Part shown: one piece after another, positions 9,401-22,799 of the stretch
Layout: every line of letters starts with the position of its first letter
How positions within the stretch are numbered: the stretch's first letter is position 1
Origin: Allium sativum
Taxonomy: Eukaryota; Streptophyta; Magnoliopsida; Asparagales; Amaryllidaceae
Assembly: GCA_030737875.1 (NCBI GenBank)
Contig: CM060926.1
Span: 320,514,922 to 320,578,921, forward strand
DNA: 64,000 bases
Reading direction: 5' to 3'
Position numbers and translations under genes: made by a program
The notes under the pieces: generated by a model
Database searches by the model: none
What the model was told of the DNA's origin: nothing
The model's input: the letters and a program-made list of their open reading frames with translations, nothing else

Positions 9401-12154
9401 GTGTCTTCAATAACACTGTTCTTAAACCCAGTCAAGAAAAGAATAAATCTTTTAATTAAGATTTACATAAGTTTACCAATTAATTAATTCAATTGGAATT
9501 GAATTGAATTTTGGGTTTGTCGTGGGCGATGTTTTAAATAACATTATTTCTTTAACCCAATTAACAATGAAGATATGATTTGGAATTTATAAATCTTTTT
9601 ATTAAGATTTAATGGAATTTTCCAAAGTAAAGTTTTCCAATTTAATATATTAAATTGGAATTGAATGGAATTCGATTTGGTAATAATCGAGATGAGCGTC
9701 TGTGAAGGAAGACCGTTACTATATATGGAATTTAAAAGGCTTTGTCGTTATTCCATTTATATTATTAGTATGATACAAAAATTTATATCAATTATATACT
9801 GATTTGTTTTCCGCGAAGATTCCATATTTAATGGAAGTTGATTTAGCTTTATTGTGAACTGTGTTTTTAATAACATTGGTTCTTTAACCCAGTTAAAGAC
9901 AAGATAAATTTCTTAAAGTTAAATAATCAGAAAATAACGATTTTTGAAGATTAAAACTAAGTGGAGTTTTAATGAATCTTTAATTAGATTGAAATGTGAA
10001 TGTTGTAAATAAATTTACCAAATTCAAGAAAGTGTTCGAGAATGGAGTACCAACTATTTTACTCCATGCGATAGTTAAATATTTAATTAGATTTAAAACG
10101 TTAATGGTAATTGAATTTGCCAATAACACAATGGGTGTTAGATATGGAGTACTACCAGTTTTGCTCCATGGAATGAATAGGTTGGGATTGGATAATAAAA
10201 TAAATGATTACTTTGGTAAGGCTCGGTAATCCCGACTAGTTTGATAAACCTTACTTTGGTTTAAATTTGTGAAAAGATAATACAAAATCTTTTGAAATGG
10301 TTTGTAAGTGAAGATTTAGACAAGAGGTTTAAATGAATTAAATCTTTGATAAGATTTATGAGAATAATTCCTAATGTAAAGAATATTTGAATAAAAGAAT
10401 ATTCTGGATTGGAATGAGGCGTATAATGTGTTTTTATAGCACTTGATTATAAAATACATGCGCTATTCGGAATGACCGGGTTTAACCCATTCTGAATAAG
10501 TGATACGACGATTAAAATTCGAAGATATTGAAGGTGGTGGTTGAAGACTATCGATCTTCACATCGAATGGATTACTACTGATGCCCTGGATTTGAGTAGC
10601 ACCCATGAAGGGGTTATAGTGGTAGCTGTTCGGATGTACTTGTTGATTGTCCGGATATGCGAGGACCTCTTTCCTGTATTGGACATATGGGACGAGGAAT
10701 AAGGTGCCTTCGATTTCGTTCAGACCTAGAACGGACTTGCAAATTGATGGTATGTATGACATTGTATTTTGTGTTGTATTTATTGATCTCTGCTAAATAT
10801 ATTTTTTTGGTGGTGGAGAATTTATTCTCTTTCTTAACTCCCTTTTCTGAGACGTACAAGCTTAGAGGTTATATATTGGCGGAAATCAATGGTATTGTAT
10901 GCATTGACAATGTGGTATGCTGAGTTGCAGTAATCCAAGCTTTTTTGGAAAAGCAGAGCTTGTTGGATGATGATCAAATCATAGCTTTAATATAGCGCAG
11001 CTTTGTGTAGCGTTAATTCGCGAGCTTCACACATTGGTATGATGGTAAACTGATGGTTAAATCAGTACACTTTCGAGATGAGGATGAGCAACCTTTGGGT
11101 TGAGATTTGACAACTTTTAGTGCTGTCATGGATTCGGTCGACCGAGAAGATGCTGGGTGTGGTCGCTCCAAACCTAGTACAGATACGGCTTATACCTGAT
11201 TCCCAGAAGGATAGAGTAAGCGGTGTTTTCCAATGACCTGGACTTCAGCCACCATGATACTTGTTTCCCTGATATAGTGTGGATGTGTATTACGGTGTTT
11301 TCTAATGACCTGGACGTAAGCTATTAAGTATTACACTGCGTGATCGATCTTTCGAATCAGTAGCCATCATGATGGAAATCCAACTTCCAAATAAGAGCTT
11401 TATGGTTTTAGTTGTAAACCTATATGGCGACATAGTAGGATGGGGTACTACGCCATCTATGATTGATACATTTATATTTGAAGTTGATTTCTTCACTCAT
11501 AGTAATAATAAAAGATAAATTTTGCGTATCAAGCATATTTGGCCATTATAATTAAGGTAAAACTCTATCCTCTGGTTTGTGTTTTCATTGTGTGATGGGA
11601 CCTGAGTCTTATAATGGCTTCATTTTTCCTTTTAGCATTGCGTTGTTTTTTCTATGGTATTCTTGGAAGAAAACCCATTCTGTGTTATACAGCATAGTCC
11701 CTTGATTTACTCAACATCAAAATAAAGATAATAACTTTTTAGTTCCCACACCAGTCCCATTACTAACTCGGAGATTATTGTTTCCACCTAAACTCTAGGT
11801 GCCCATATTTTCAACACGGGCAACTAGTAGTTTGGCTTTTCTGATATTTATTTTCATGGGATTCTGGATTAGGCTAGAGCTATATTCGGAATACTTTGTA
11901 TTCGTGTATCTCTTTCAGTTATGGTAGTTGATGATTTCCGCTGCACATTATGTTTATGTATTTAAATGTAATTTAAATCTCTGGTATTTTTTATGTTGTA
12001 TATTATTTATTTAAAGTCTGATATCTTGTACTCTGACATAAATTGTTGTAATAGCAATGAAATGTTCTCATGTTTGTGTTCTGATGAGTCGTGTTCTCAA
12101 AGCAGTCTGTCTTCCTGTTCGGTTTAGGCCGGCCGGGAAGTCAGGGTTACTACA
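6469..12154 (+). repeat. Element B 3' LTR (5.69 kb)
   Basis: It starts TGTATCAACCC after a polypurine tract and ends GGGTTACTACA, which are near inverted repeats of each other. The start shares CCAATTTAAAAATTTATT at the same offset with the start of solo LTR A, and the last 1.5 kb matches the 5' LTR. The sequence is AT-rich and non-coding; no frame longer than about 100 codons has family features. A TATATATA at 7198-7205 is followed at 7221-7236 by a double telobox. At 5.7 kb this LTR is exceptionally long for a plant element, in the range reported for Ogre-type and LARD elements. Confidence 0.8.
7198..7236 (+). promoter_or_regulatory. Candidate LTR B core promoter with double telobox
   Basis: TATATATA at 7198-7205 is followed by AAACCCTAAACCCTAA at 7221-7236. 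The telobox (AAACCCTAA) is a known plant promoter element near transcription starts. Its use here is inference. Confidence 0.4.
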
Positions 12155-13054
12155 GGGGATGTCCACTTTCTCTAGAAGCTTGTAAGGGCTCAACTAGGGA
12201 TGGATTGGTAATTGTAGGATATGTGGCCATTGCATGCTCACAAACTGTCTAAGGGAAGTCTTAAGTGACATAGGTTTCCTACCAGGTAATATCAGTTAAG
12301 TGTAACGTTCGCAATACCACTTCTCATATTGCAAATGAGAGATTAGACTTATGAACGTAAACGTACTAGGACAGGGTTCTTAAAGGGCTAGGGGTCAACC
12401 TCCGGGTTATAAGATATTATAAAAAATCCATCTTTAATAGGGCCACAAGTGACCGAGAATGCCACCTCGTTGGTTCTATACCCTAAAGACACTGATGGGC
12501 GATTGACTTGGATATCCACCCTATTGGTTAGATATTTATGTTTGTGTGAAATCTTGTGTGCCGCATAGACATACCTTGACATATGTAACCTGCTAAAAAT
12601 ATAGGGTATAAACATTTGGTAACACTATATTTTAGTCATACAGAACTTTATGGTCTGACCCCCTCTCCTTAACATCCAACAGGTTAGTAGATGGGGTCAA
12701 GCCATGGATGAAGTCAGGATCGAAGCTGATGGTGAAGATGAAGTTATTATGGTATTATTGGCAGTTATTGCTTTGCTTCGTTTGGAATCTTATGAAAATG
12801 AACTATTTGATGTACCTACTGAATAAATGTAACTATGACTATGTATTTTTGTGATTTTGAAATAAATGGCACAACTTATTTTTGGTATTTTATTTTCTCT
12901 TCGCGCTGCGTGAGATTTCCAATCGAAGTATATGTTATTGTTATCTATGCAAATGTAATCCTTATAGGAACCAACAACCCATTTAGAATGACTCTAAATT
13001 TCGATGGGCCTTTTTTAGATCGAAGTTTAGGCTCATTCTGGGTGGATTGTTACA
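12155..13054 (+). repeat. Element C 5' LTR, 3' part
   Basis: From GGGGATGTCCACTT onward it matches 25168-26072 of the C 3' LTR, with substitutions. It ends GGATTGTTACA and is followed by a primer-binding site. Element B is inserted at its left edge, so the upstream part of this LTR is outside the window. It keeps the end of the predicted leader intron (acceptor CATCCAACAG at 12682). Confidence 0.85.
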
Positions 13055-13056
13055 TT

Positions 13057-13068
13057 TGGTATCAGAGC
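13057..13068 (+). other. Primer-binding site of element C
   Basis: TGGTATCAGAGC, a full 12-base match to the complement of initiator tRNA-Met, lies two bases after the LTR end. Confidence 0.88.
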
Positions 13069-16000
13069 ATAGGTTACCCGATTATGGGGAAATATATTCG
13101 TATGAAAGGCATACTTGTTATTTTGAAAAAAGGATTTTCAAAAGTTTTACTATATAGTATACATGTATATGTATTCAAAGTACGCATATCTTTAGGAAGG
13201 AGCATCCACAGGTCTTTTTAGGGAAGGTTTGGCATTACATTCTAGAAGTAGTCTAGAGGCCATATAGTAATATAGCAACCTCATTGTCAATTCATAGACC
13301 TCTGAACATTAGACGGTTAGGGAATTTGGAGCATGGAAAGGATTGAGACCTCCTTATTTAGTAAGTGGTAAATAGAAGTTAATCAGATGAATTATCTATC
13401 ATGGTAAGGAAAAACATTTAAATAAGGGTCCATTATAGGGATAATTAATATGGACCACTTTAAGGAATATTCCCAGTTTTCGCTAAGGAGCGTCTTTAAT
13501 TATTGACATAAACTTTGAGCATTGAGCTATAAATGTCTAAGCTTTCAAAGAAACGTTAAATGGTATGAAAGGAAAGTATTAATGGATTTATTATGACCAT
13601 TTTTAGGCATGAATATTTGGATGAAATGTTAGAGATGTCCATAAGAATAAGCGATATTTGAAATGGTTTAAATGGACATAACAGACATATATTAGGAATG
13701 TGGAAGAATGAGAAAAATTAAAGGATATGGAAGAAAAAGGGTTGAGACAAGGTATAGTCATCCATAAATGAAGATATCAACCTTTGTTGAAAACATTGTA
13801 GGTGCGGTAAGAAAACTTAAAAAGATAAACATGTTTTCTTAATTGACAAAGAAATATAAAACCTACAAATATGATTTTCGACATAGCATCAATTTATTTT
13901 GAAAAATAGAAATTTTAGAAAATATACTTCTGTAGAATAGTGTGTCAGAAAATTTAAATAAAGGACCAAGAATATCTAGAAACCCATCAAAATGGATTTT
14001 TGACATACTAAAAAAAGCGATTTGAAAGAAGAAATTTTTGAAGAACTGTTAACCTCTTGTTTATGGACTAGAATTACATAATAATTCCAATTGAAAAAAC
14101 ATTTGGAGTTATAAATGTTCATTAGTTCTTCAATTAGACAAATAATAAATATGAGTTTTAGCATAGAAAAAAAAATGAAAAGGTTAATTATAGATGTTTG
14201 CAAATAAGAGCTTTAATGGAAAAAGGAAATTAAAGCCACAAACACTAAATAATTCAAATGGTTAATTTGAAATTTTCACGGTCTTGATGTAACGAACTTT
14301 TAGGTTTAAAATTGAAAATATTTTTTTCTAGATGGTGATAGTAAATTGGCATTGAAAAAGAAGAGAAGGAAGATAAGACATAATAGCTTGGAAGAATAAA
14401 CGTCATTAACATACCCAACTAGAAGAGAGTAGATAGCAAATTTATTAAAAATTTGGTAGAGTTGAAATGATGGAACCATTATAAGATAAGGAACATGCGA
14501 GAAGATAATTGTGCAAAGGGGTAATATAAAGGATGAATGATTATTCCAAGGAAGTTGCCTAGTAAATTAGAATGTATTTATGACCATTCAATCTAATTTT
14601 TGAGAAACCCCAATTGTGCAAATAAAAAGTAATGAATGGTTAAGTTTATCAAGGAATTTCAAAAAATTTATATATAAATGAGTGTTTTGTGCTAACAACG
14701 AATGCGTTCTAATATTTCAAAATACCTTTGAAAAAAAAGAGGTAAGCTGAAAATATGGATGTGAATAGGAGAACTAATTATTAATTAATTCAATGCTAAA
14801 AGATTTAGGTTGCATTTGCAAATAGGGATGAACATTCCTTTGCTTTGAAAGTAATGCAAATAAAAGATGAGTTTTTGAATGTGAAAATATATTTTATTCT
14901 TAATGAAGGAATTTTGGGCATGTAGTAAATGTTTGTGAAACATTCAATTAGAACATTTTACTAAACATAAAGAAATCATTTTTCTTTAGTGAGTAATGTT
15001 TCAAGGGTGTTTTAAAATAGAATAATGAATGTTAATTAGACATTTTTAGGAAACTTAATATCTCCCAATTAAGTTTTTGACGTTCAACTAAGGTTTTGTT
15101 TTTAAGAAAGGATTATATTTTGCAAGACCTCAAACGTGTGTTTATAACAGGCATGTAACATTTTAAATCTTTAAAAAACTAAAAGAGACATTGGACATAA
15201 TTCAAATTCTTTTTATGTTACAGCATTTAAAGCAGACATTTAATGCAAATTTTTGGAAACTTTAGAAAGATTGTTGCCACAAATATACATACATGCATGC
15301 AAATAAATGACAATAGTATACAATTAAATTTACTTAATGTCACTGAGACTGATGTTGTGCAACCAAATTTGAGAATTTTAAAACAACGGTCCCAAAAAGG
15401 ACTATATTTAAAGAATTGGCAAATTTTATAAAATTTAATTGAAAATTAAATTGCCTATGGAAATTATTTGGGAATTAATACATTAATAAACGTATCTAAC
15501 GGTAAGTAATATATACAAATACAAAGATATAGGTATAGTAAAAGCAACGTTATTCATGATTTCGGGAAATAGAATTCATGATTATTAATTGCAAATGAAA
15601 TGGGCAATGAATTTGTAGTTAATAAGATTAAAAAGGAAATTTTGGGAATTTATTTAAAAAAGACAAGTTGGTTTAGAGCAAGCAGATGTATTTCAAGCCT
15701 GAAAAAAAATCTTGAGGGAATTAAATATTTAGAAAATGCTCTAGTGACATATATATATATACATATTTGAACGGACCACGTTTATAAATAAGGCAAAGAA
15801 GAAAAATTTAAAGGTATGGAATTGACATATTAAGTATTTGGATTGGAAGTACTCAGACTTCAGCAGTACTTAGACCGTTTAATTGTAAGAGAGGCTCCTA
15901 TCGTTAATTGTTCCCTCGTATTGATTAGATAAGGGTATAAACATGATGAAAGTAATAAATCTATGTAATGAATGAGATGTTGGGATTTAAAACCCTTGTT

Positions 16001-16613
16001 AAATTCTTAAGACAAATGGGTAAGCGGAGAAAGAACCTCGCGGAGGCATTCAACCTAGCGACTTACTATATATAGAATTTAGAAGTTGATAACGGAATTT
16101 GATTTATAGCTTACACAAAGGAAGTGTACTGGTTTTAGAGTTTTTGAAAATTTTAGCCTCATGGAATGTCACCCTCAAGAATAAGGATGATACATTGGAA
16201 ATTCATTGGCCTTTTTAGTCTAAATATGACCATGTTTTGGTTTGTTTAATGGTATTTGTCTAATATTTGTAAGTTATCCCTTTTGTTGTTATTTCAAAAA
16301 AAAAAAGAGGGACTATATTTAAAATTATGAGGATTATGCTCAAAATGAAAAGGATGTGATGTGTAATTATTCATGTTTGCACGCAAATTACAGTATCCAT
16401 CTAAAATAAAACAATACACATGCGTTGTAATTTTAATTATGTCAATCTTATTTCTGGGCAAATTTATGAAAATTTTAACAAAAGTCCTTATTGAAATTTA
16501 ATTTCCAACAAACTGGAGCATAAGAAAATATTTTAGCCATTGTATAGATTAGATATTAATTAGTTAGATCTAAAGGTTTAATTTAGGAAATTCATCTTGG
16601 ACCAAACTTCACT
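13069..16613 (+). mobile_element. Element C internal domain, left part (no recognisable coding)
   Basis: About 3.5 kb of AT-rich sequence follows the primer-binding site. Frames are short and no Gag zinc knuckle, protease, RT or integrase motif is visible on either strand. Either C is a LARD-like non-autonomous element or its genes have decayed beyond recognition by eye. A short TA run is at about 15750. Solo LTR A interrupts it at 16614. Confidence 0.65.
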
Positions 16614-18227
16614 TGTAACGATACATATTTCGCTCGGACCTAATCGATCGCTAAATCGATCAAGACCGTTCAAAACCCGCATACGCTAACTTTGGGCATA
16701 CAATACATCAAAACAAACCATATAAGACCTTTATAAACATCATAATAATGTTACATCACAGTACATCGAAATATAATACAGCGGAAGATTAATTTACAAT
16801 AAATGTAATACAATGCAGTGGAACCAATAAACTAACACAGCGGAAGACTATCTGGACACAGCTTTAAGCTTCAATCCAAAATCCTGCTCAATAAATAAGA
16901 AATATCTGCAAAACAAGCCAGTCGACTGCCCATGTAAAAATATGGGCACCTGAGTCTGCAAGTGAAACAAACTATGAGTCAGTTATGGGACTGGTATGAG
17001 AAATCTTACTTAACTTACCTAATAATGAGGCTAATCACAGTCATATGGATCTACAATGCATCATACAACATGTAGTTTTCCAATCTACCCACTTAGGCTT
17101 AAACCCAAATTTAGAATTTTCAATTCCAATTCACTGTACAGAAATTATTCCTTTGGACTTTATTTCCTGATTTCTTATTTCAAAACATTTGAAATACATA
17201 TCTAACTTTTATAATAAAATAGATTTCACTTCGGGATCTCAAGCCAGAATCATTTGAAAAGATGAATTTCAAAATAAATGCACACAAATAAATATTCAAC
17301 CAAATATCGGTCATGTTCCCTTAGACAAGGCTACAGGATGAACCTCTCCAACTCAATATATATATACACACATATATATACATATATGTGCATCTCCCAT
17401 CTAGGAATAAGCTACACTAACAATGCACCTCCCACGCTCCGGGGAATTACACCGCTATCATCCACCACCATCCCCCGTCATTTTAGTCGTCCGGGTCACC
17501 AGCATCTTTAGCCACATACTAAAACAATTCATATCCCGAAGTAGGGAAAATCATTTCACAACATAATAATCACAAGTACTTTCAAATCTATATAGATTTC
17601 CACTTCCAAATCATTTCGAAATCATCGTGTATAGCCCTCGAAATCCTTTCTGTTTTATAAAACAATTTTATAAAACGTTCCCTGTCCAAAATCGGGAATA
17701 CTGTTCTTTTGACTTAAGAAATCTCATTACAAAATCATTTATTAAATTTTGAAATAAACAACATCGCTCATCACCTTACAGTCAAATCGTGAAGTGTTTC
17801 ATAAGGTGTTAACACATAAATATTTTTACCCGACCCAATGCTATCTGTAAAAGCATATTTTGCACATAAACTGGTCGAGCACAATCCAAACAGTCAATCC
17901 ATCACAATCAATATCAGCAACCGAGTGTATTTGGTTCAATCACATTTCATGTTTTGGTAATTTAATTACCATCTGTACATTCACAATCTATTTAAAGATT
18001 TATTAAACTCCAATTGGTTTCAATCTCTAAATTCATTTCTTATTGGTTGTTCAATTTTTTGGAAATTAATCCTATTTTTAACATCATATTCTTTTTATCT
18101 ATTTAATCAACACATACACTAAAAATGTCACTTTTAATATATAAACAATTTCTAATAAACATGTAATTTTTAATAATGAATCATTTTTAATGTTTAAACA
18201 TTTTCCCTAAACATGGCAAATTTGTGA

Positions 18228-18268
<41 letters not shown>

Positions 18269-18289
18269 AAGAAAAGAGTAATTTTATTG

Positions 18290-19930
18290 TATAAACAATT
18301 TTGTCTTATTCTATGGTTCATATATATACAATAAAAAGGTAATTTTATTGTTTAACAATTTTTAATAAATTCTATGATTTCATGTATATACAATAAAAAA
18401 GAGTTTTATTGTATAACCAATTTCTATGTTCGCATATACAATAAAAAGATGATTTTATTGTATACACAATTTCTATGTTTCATATGTACAATAAAAAAGG
18501 AATTTTTATTGTATAACAATTTCTATGTTCACATATACAATAAAAAAACGATTTTATTATATACACAATTTGTTTGTTTCATATGTACAATAAAAAAGAA
18601 AAATTATTGTTTACACAATCTCTACATTTCATATGTATAAATAAAAGGAATATTTTATTGTCTACCTATCTTTCTACATTTAACATGTACAATAAAAAGA
18701 ATATTTTATTGTTTACACGATTCCTATATTTCGTATGTATACAATAAAATGATATTCTATTGTCTACACATTTTTCTACATTTAACATGTACAATAAAAA
18801 GAATATTTTATTGTTTACACGATTCCTATATTTCATATGTATACAATAAAAAGATATTTTATTGTCTATACATTTTTCTACATTTCATATGATAAATAAA
18901 AAGAGAATTTTATTGTCTACATGTTTTCTACATTTCATATGACAAATAAAAAGAGAATTTTATTTGCATAACAATTTTTATGTTTCTAATGACAAATAAA
19001 AATAGAATTTTATTCGCATAACAATTTCTATGTTTCTAATAATAAATAAAAAGAGAATTTTATTTGCCTAACAATTTCTATATTTCTAATGACAAATAAA
19101 AAAAGAATTTTATTTGCATAACAATTTCTATGTTTCTAATGACAAATAAAAAGATAATTTTATTTGCCTAAAAATTTCTATGTTTCTAATGATAAATAAA
19201 AAGAGAATTTTATTTACATAACAATTTCTATGTTTCGAATGACAAATAAAAAGAGAATTTTATTCGCTTAACAATTTCTATGTTTCTAATGACAAATAAA
19301 AAGAGAATTTTATTCGTATAACGATTTCTATGTTTCTAATGACAAATAAAAAGAGAATTTTATTCGTATAACAATTTATATGTTTCTAATGACAAATAAA
19401 AAGGAATTTTATTTGTATAACATTTCCGATATTTCTAGTGACAAATAAAAAAGAGAATTTTATTTTCTACATGTTTTCTGCACTTCATATGTATAAATGA
19501 AAAGAGAATTTTATTTATCTACATGTTTTATATTACATATGTATAAATAAAAACGATTTTTATTTGTATAACAACTTCTATATTTAACATGGCAAATAAA
19601 AAAATGAATTTTTATTTGTATACAAATTTCTATATTAACATGACAAATAAAAAGGGATTTTTTATTTACATAAAAATTTCTATATTTAACATGACAAATA
19701 AAAAGGAAAATTTTTATTTGTATACAAATTTCTATATTTAACATGATAAATAAAAAGGAATATTTTTATTTATATACAATTTCTATATTAACATGACAAA
19801 TAAAAAGGGATTTTTATTTGTATACAAATTTCTATATTAACATGACAAACAAAAAAGGATTCTTATTTGTATACAAATTTCTATATTAACATGACAAATA
19901 AAAAGGGATTTTTATTTATATAACAATTTT
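18290..19930. repeat. Tandem array of about 55-60-bp palindromic units in LTR A
   Basis: Roughly 25-30 head-to-tail units have the pattern CAATTTCTATGTTTCTAATG, then AAATAAAA-(4-8 nt)-TTTTATTT. Each unit contains a perfect or near-perfect AT-only hairpin. Units drift gradually from TACAATAAAA-type at the left to GACAAATAAAA-type at the right, as expected from local duplication. A pure (AT)n run at 18232-18264 stands just before the array. Confidence 0.9.
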
Positions 19931-20279
19931 CAACAATACCATTATATCCAATTAAATCCATCAGATCACCACAAATAACATCAACGATTTCAAATCACGT
20001 ACCACAAACAATATGAATCTTAACAGCGTACAAATAAAAACTTCCAACGCATAACAATTTATTTTAATTTTAATTTTTAAATAAGAAATCTCACAGTGCT
20101 TTAAAATCAAATTAAATTCTCTGGTCACTTCTAAAACGAAATAGTCTCCGCCACGATCCAAACGACTCCTGTTTCACGCAATTCCGATAACATATGAACA
20201 AGTTACGAATTTTATTGTATTAATAATATTTTAAATTTAATTAATAAATTAATTAAATTAAAATTACCATCTTCTTCAT

Positions 20280-20640
20280 TCAGATAACCAAGGCCGCACG
20301 TTTTCTTATTCGTTCAAACTTAGGGTTCGGGTTTAGTGGATTTTGGGTTAAGGTCAGTAGAGGCGGGAGCAAGGAAAAAGAAAGAGGAAAAAGGTGAAGG
20401 GATTTTAGGATTTTACGGATTTGGATTTTAGAGAGGAAATGATAAGAAAGAGAGTGGAATATAGGGTTTATTTGCCTTGATTTCTTCCTCCATTTGCAAA
20501 TGGATTTTGAGGAAATTTTTCTCCATGAATTTTTGAGATGTAGATCTAGATTCAAAAAGGAAGAAGGAGAATTAGAGTTTTCTGATAGAGAACGAGAAAT
20601 GAAAAGATACATACATAATTTATTTAACTAAGATGCCTCT
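20280..20640 (-). promoter_or_regulatory. GC-richer purine block in LTR A, possible transcribed leader
   Basis: This part of the LTR stands out from its AT-rich surroundings, with long purine runs (GGAAAAAGAAAGAGG-type) and CCCTAA-like text on the minus strand. It lies at a place comparable to the leader part of LTR B. Its role is not shown by the sequence. Confidence 0.2.
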
Positions 20641-21906
20641 TTGTATTAGGCAAGTTACAAATAAATTATATGTGGTTTACTAAGGCTGAGGTGGCAATAT
20701 TTATCACACATTCAAAATTCAAAAGTAAATGACTGAGGAAACGAGATAATTGGAATATAGACTAAAGATAATGGCAGGTTATAAATGGTAAGGGAAAACA
20801 ACAACATGAGATGGTAGGTTGAAATGATAAAGTAGTGGTAGGTGGAAGTTTTAAAAGGAACGATACATGAAATGAGAAACAAAAGATAAGTATGATATAA
20901 ATCAAATAAATGAGGGACCAACAATTAATATCTTTAACTACTATGTACAAATTTTAAACTCATTTGTACATATGTTTCTCTTCTAAAACCATTGATTACA
21001 ATTTTTTCTTTTATTACCCAAGAATTCCAATTCATCTCAACATTAAATTCTAATTTAGATTATAATTTCTAGGAAGAAAATAAAAGGTTGTCTTCCAATT
21101 ATACTAATTAATTTTTTTTAAACTATGATATACAAACAATAGGTATGCATTTTCAATTAAATAAATGTTTCATTATTACTGCAACCAACATTCCTAAAAT
21201 ACACATTTATATTACTTTTCAATTTTCAAAATATATAATATTAACGTTTCAGAATTTAAAGAACCTATTCAATGCTCATGCAAGAATAAATAAAAAAAAG
21301 GAAAGGAGAAATAAAGGGATGTAAATTTAAGAAATAAGAATACATGTGTGAAAATAGAATGAAGAGAAATAAATTAATAGAATAGAGGGTAATAAGTTAA
21401 TAGATCAAGGAAAGAAATGAATGCGTAATTAATGGAGAAATGGAGTGGAGGGAAAAGAGGTAGTGAATTTGATTAAGTTAGAAAAAAGAAAAGAAAGCAA
21501 AACAAACTTGATAGAAATGTGAATGAGCAAAGAATTTATGTGTTGATTTATTATTAATTATCATAAACTCCTATATTAAAGTTTTTAACAAAACAATGAT
21601 TCAACTACTATTTTCTTTTATTATCAATTGTTTGAAGTTAATTATTACAAATATACATACAATTTGATACTAATTTCAATTTTTATAAATCACTATTTAT
21701 CTAATTACAAATAATTGATTATTAGAATTAAATTTGAAATCATTCATAAATAACATCATAATTTTATTTAAAAACCTTTGTTTTCTTTCTTTTTTTATTT
21801 AATAATTTAATTCAAAAAATGGAATTTTTTAATTTCTGACGCATTTTCTAACAAAATTTCCTTAAAATAAATTTTTAAATTGGTTCTGGTTTTCCAGGTT
21901 GTTACA

Positions 21907-22786
21907 TTACTTGAAGGCTGGAGAATAAAATGAAGACAGCCGAAGCTTTGGGAATAAGAAGAAGGATCTGCAGAATTAGTTTCATTGAAATAGGAACGAT
22001 AGTAATATTTATAGAATAGCGTAATTGTCTTTCGGTAATTAGGGGGCAGTCTTGAAGAACTTCAAGGAAGCTGCTTAAATTACCAAATCGTTGATGGAAT
22101 AACCATTGAACAGTTTCTGCTCGAACCAAATTTGAAGTTAGACTTTAGAAAAAAATCTAATTTGATTAGGTAGACTGTGGAGAATAATGAGTTGATATGA
22201 TATTTTGGGTTTGTTTTTAAAAAAGTTATGGAGATATGTGAAACTATGAATAGGAACTCATTGAAGCTTTATGTTTGATAAGATACCTCCACGGTACAGC
22301 AAAATTTTGGTAGGGCCTAGTCAAGAGATGGGGACAAAGACGGAATCTCGGAAGTCTTATGCCACCATAGATATTTTGGAGCATGGGATTTGGAGACTTT
22401 GCATTTTTAGATTGGTTTGGGTATAGTAAAGAGAAAACTCGATAGAAGGCATGAAAATTTTAAAATTTTGTGGCCTCCCTCGAAAATTTAGGATTTTTGG
22501 TTGCATCGTGATTGCTAGATTGGATGTTAGGGAATGGATGTAACACCATCGTACTAAGCAATCATATATAAATATATGCATATTTAGGTTATTTGCATAC
22601 ATGCTGCATCACTTATTACACCCATATGCTGGGGTAGAGCTCACTTTAGTGGGTCTGTAGTTCATAATCACTGCGAATCATGGATGGTTATGGATGAATT
22701 ATAAAAAACATGGGTGTACAACATGGATGTTTCGAGCGAGTTGTATTTTTTGTCCTTTAAAAAGATTTCGGGATGAAATTTATTTT
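21907..22786 (+). mobile_element. Element C internal domain, right part (non-coding)
   Basis: The C internal region continues after solo LTR A. No coding frame is supported. The last 50 bases hold GATTTCGGGATGAAATT, a small inverted repeat typical of the sequence just before the polypurine tract in plant Ty3/gypsy elements. Confidence 0.7.
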
Positions 22787-22799
22787 AAGGGGGGAACAA
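22787..22799 (+). other. Polypurine tract of element C
   Basis: AAGGGGGGAACAA lies directly before the LTR start TGTAACACCCCG. Confidence 0.85.

Larger units (their letters stand above)
504..12154 (+). mobile_element. Element B: LARD-like non-autonomous LTR retrotransposon
   Basis: Two long direct repeats (504-2056 and 10604-12154) end identically in GGGTTRCTACA. After the first comes a primer-binding site, and before the second LTR a polypurine tract, so these are the LTRs of one element. The 3' LTR is about 5.7 kb. Once the solo LTR D at 3095-5964 is removed, the internal domain is only about 1.5 kb and holds no gag or pol motif in any frame. Very long LTRs with a short non-coding core fit the LARD class (large retrotransposon derivatives). 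It is inserted in the 5' LTR of element C: the base after the 3' LTR (GGGGA) continues the C sequence seen at 25168. The 5' TSD lies left of the window. Confidence 0.8.
16614..21906 (-). mobile_element. Solo LTR A (5.29 kb, giant-LTR family)
   Basis: Read on the minus strand it starts TGTAACAACC at 21906 and ends ATCGTTACA at 16614. The flanks TCACT (16609-16613) and TTACT (21907-21911) are a 5-bp TSD with one transition. Its minus-strand start shares a block with the start of LTR B, and its end matches 1-503. There is no primer-binding site at its end, so it is a solo LTR. It contains a long tandem array (18290-19930). No protein is supported; the open frames inside are repeat translations or chance. 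Confidence 0.82.

Noticed and set aside
9127..9435. Minus-strand frame of 102 codons in LTR B
   Set aside because: AT-rich, composed of Ile/Asn/Lys/Tyr, without homologous features; typical chance frame.
10604..12154. LTR of element B limited to 1.55 kb (TGAAGG...CTACA)
   Set aside because: No polypurine tract precedes 10604, and a good tract with an LTR start lies at 6456-6469. The sequence break at 504 is better explained by insertion of A' in the 5' copy.
18374..19744. Two small proteins of 77-88 residues
   Set aside because: They are translations of the tandem hairpin units and have no start context, domain or codon pattern.
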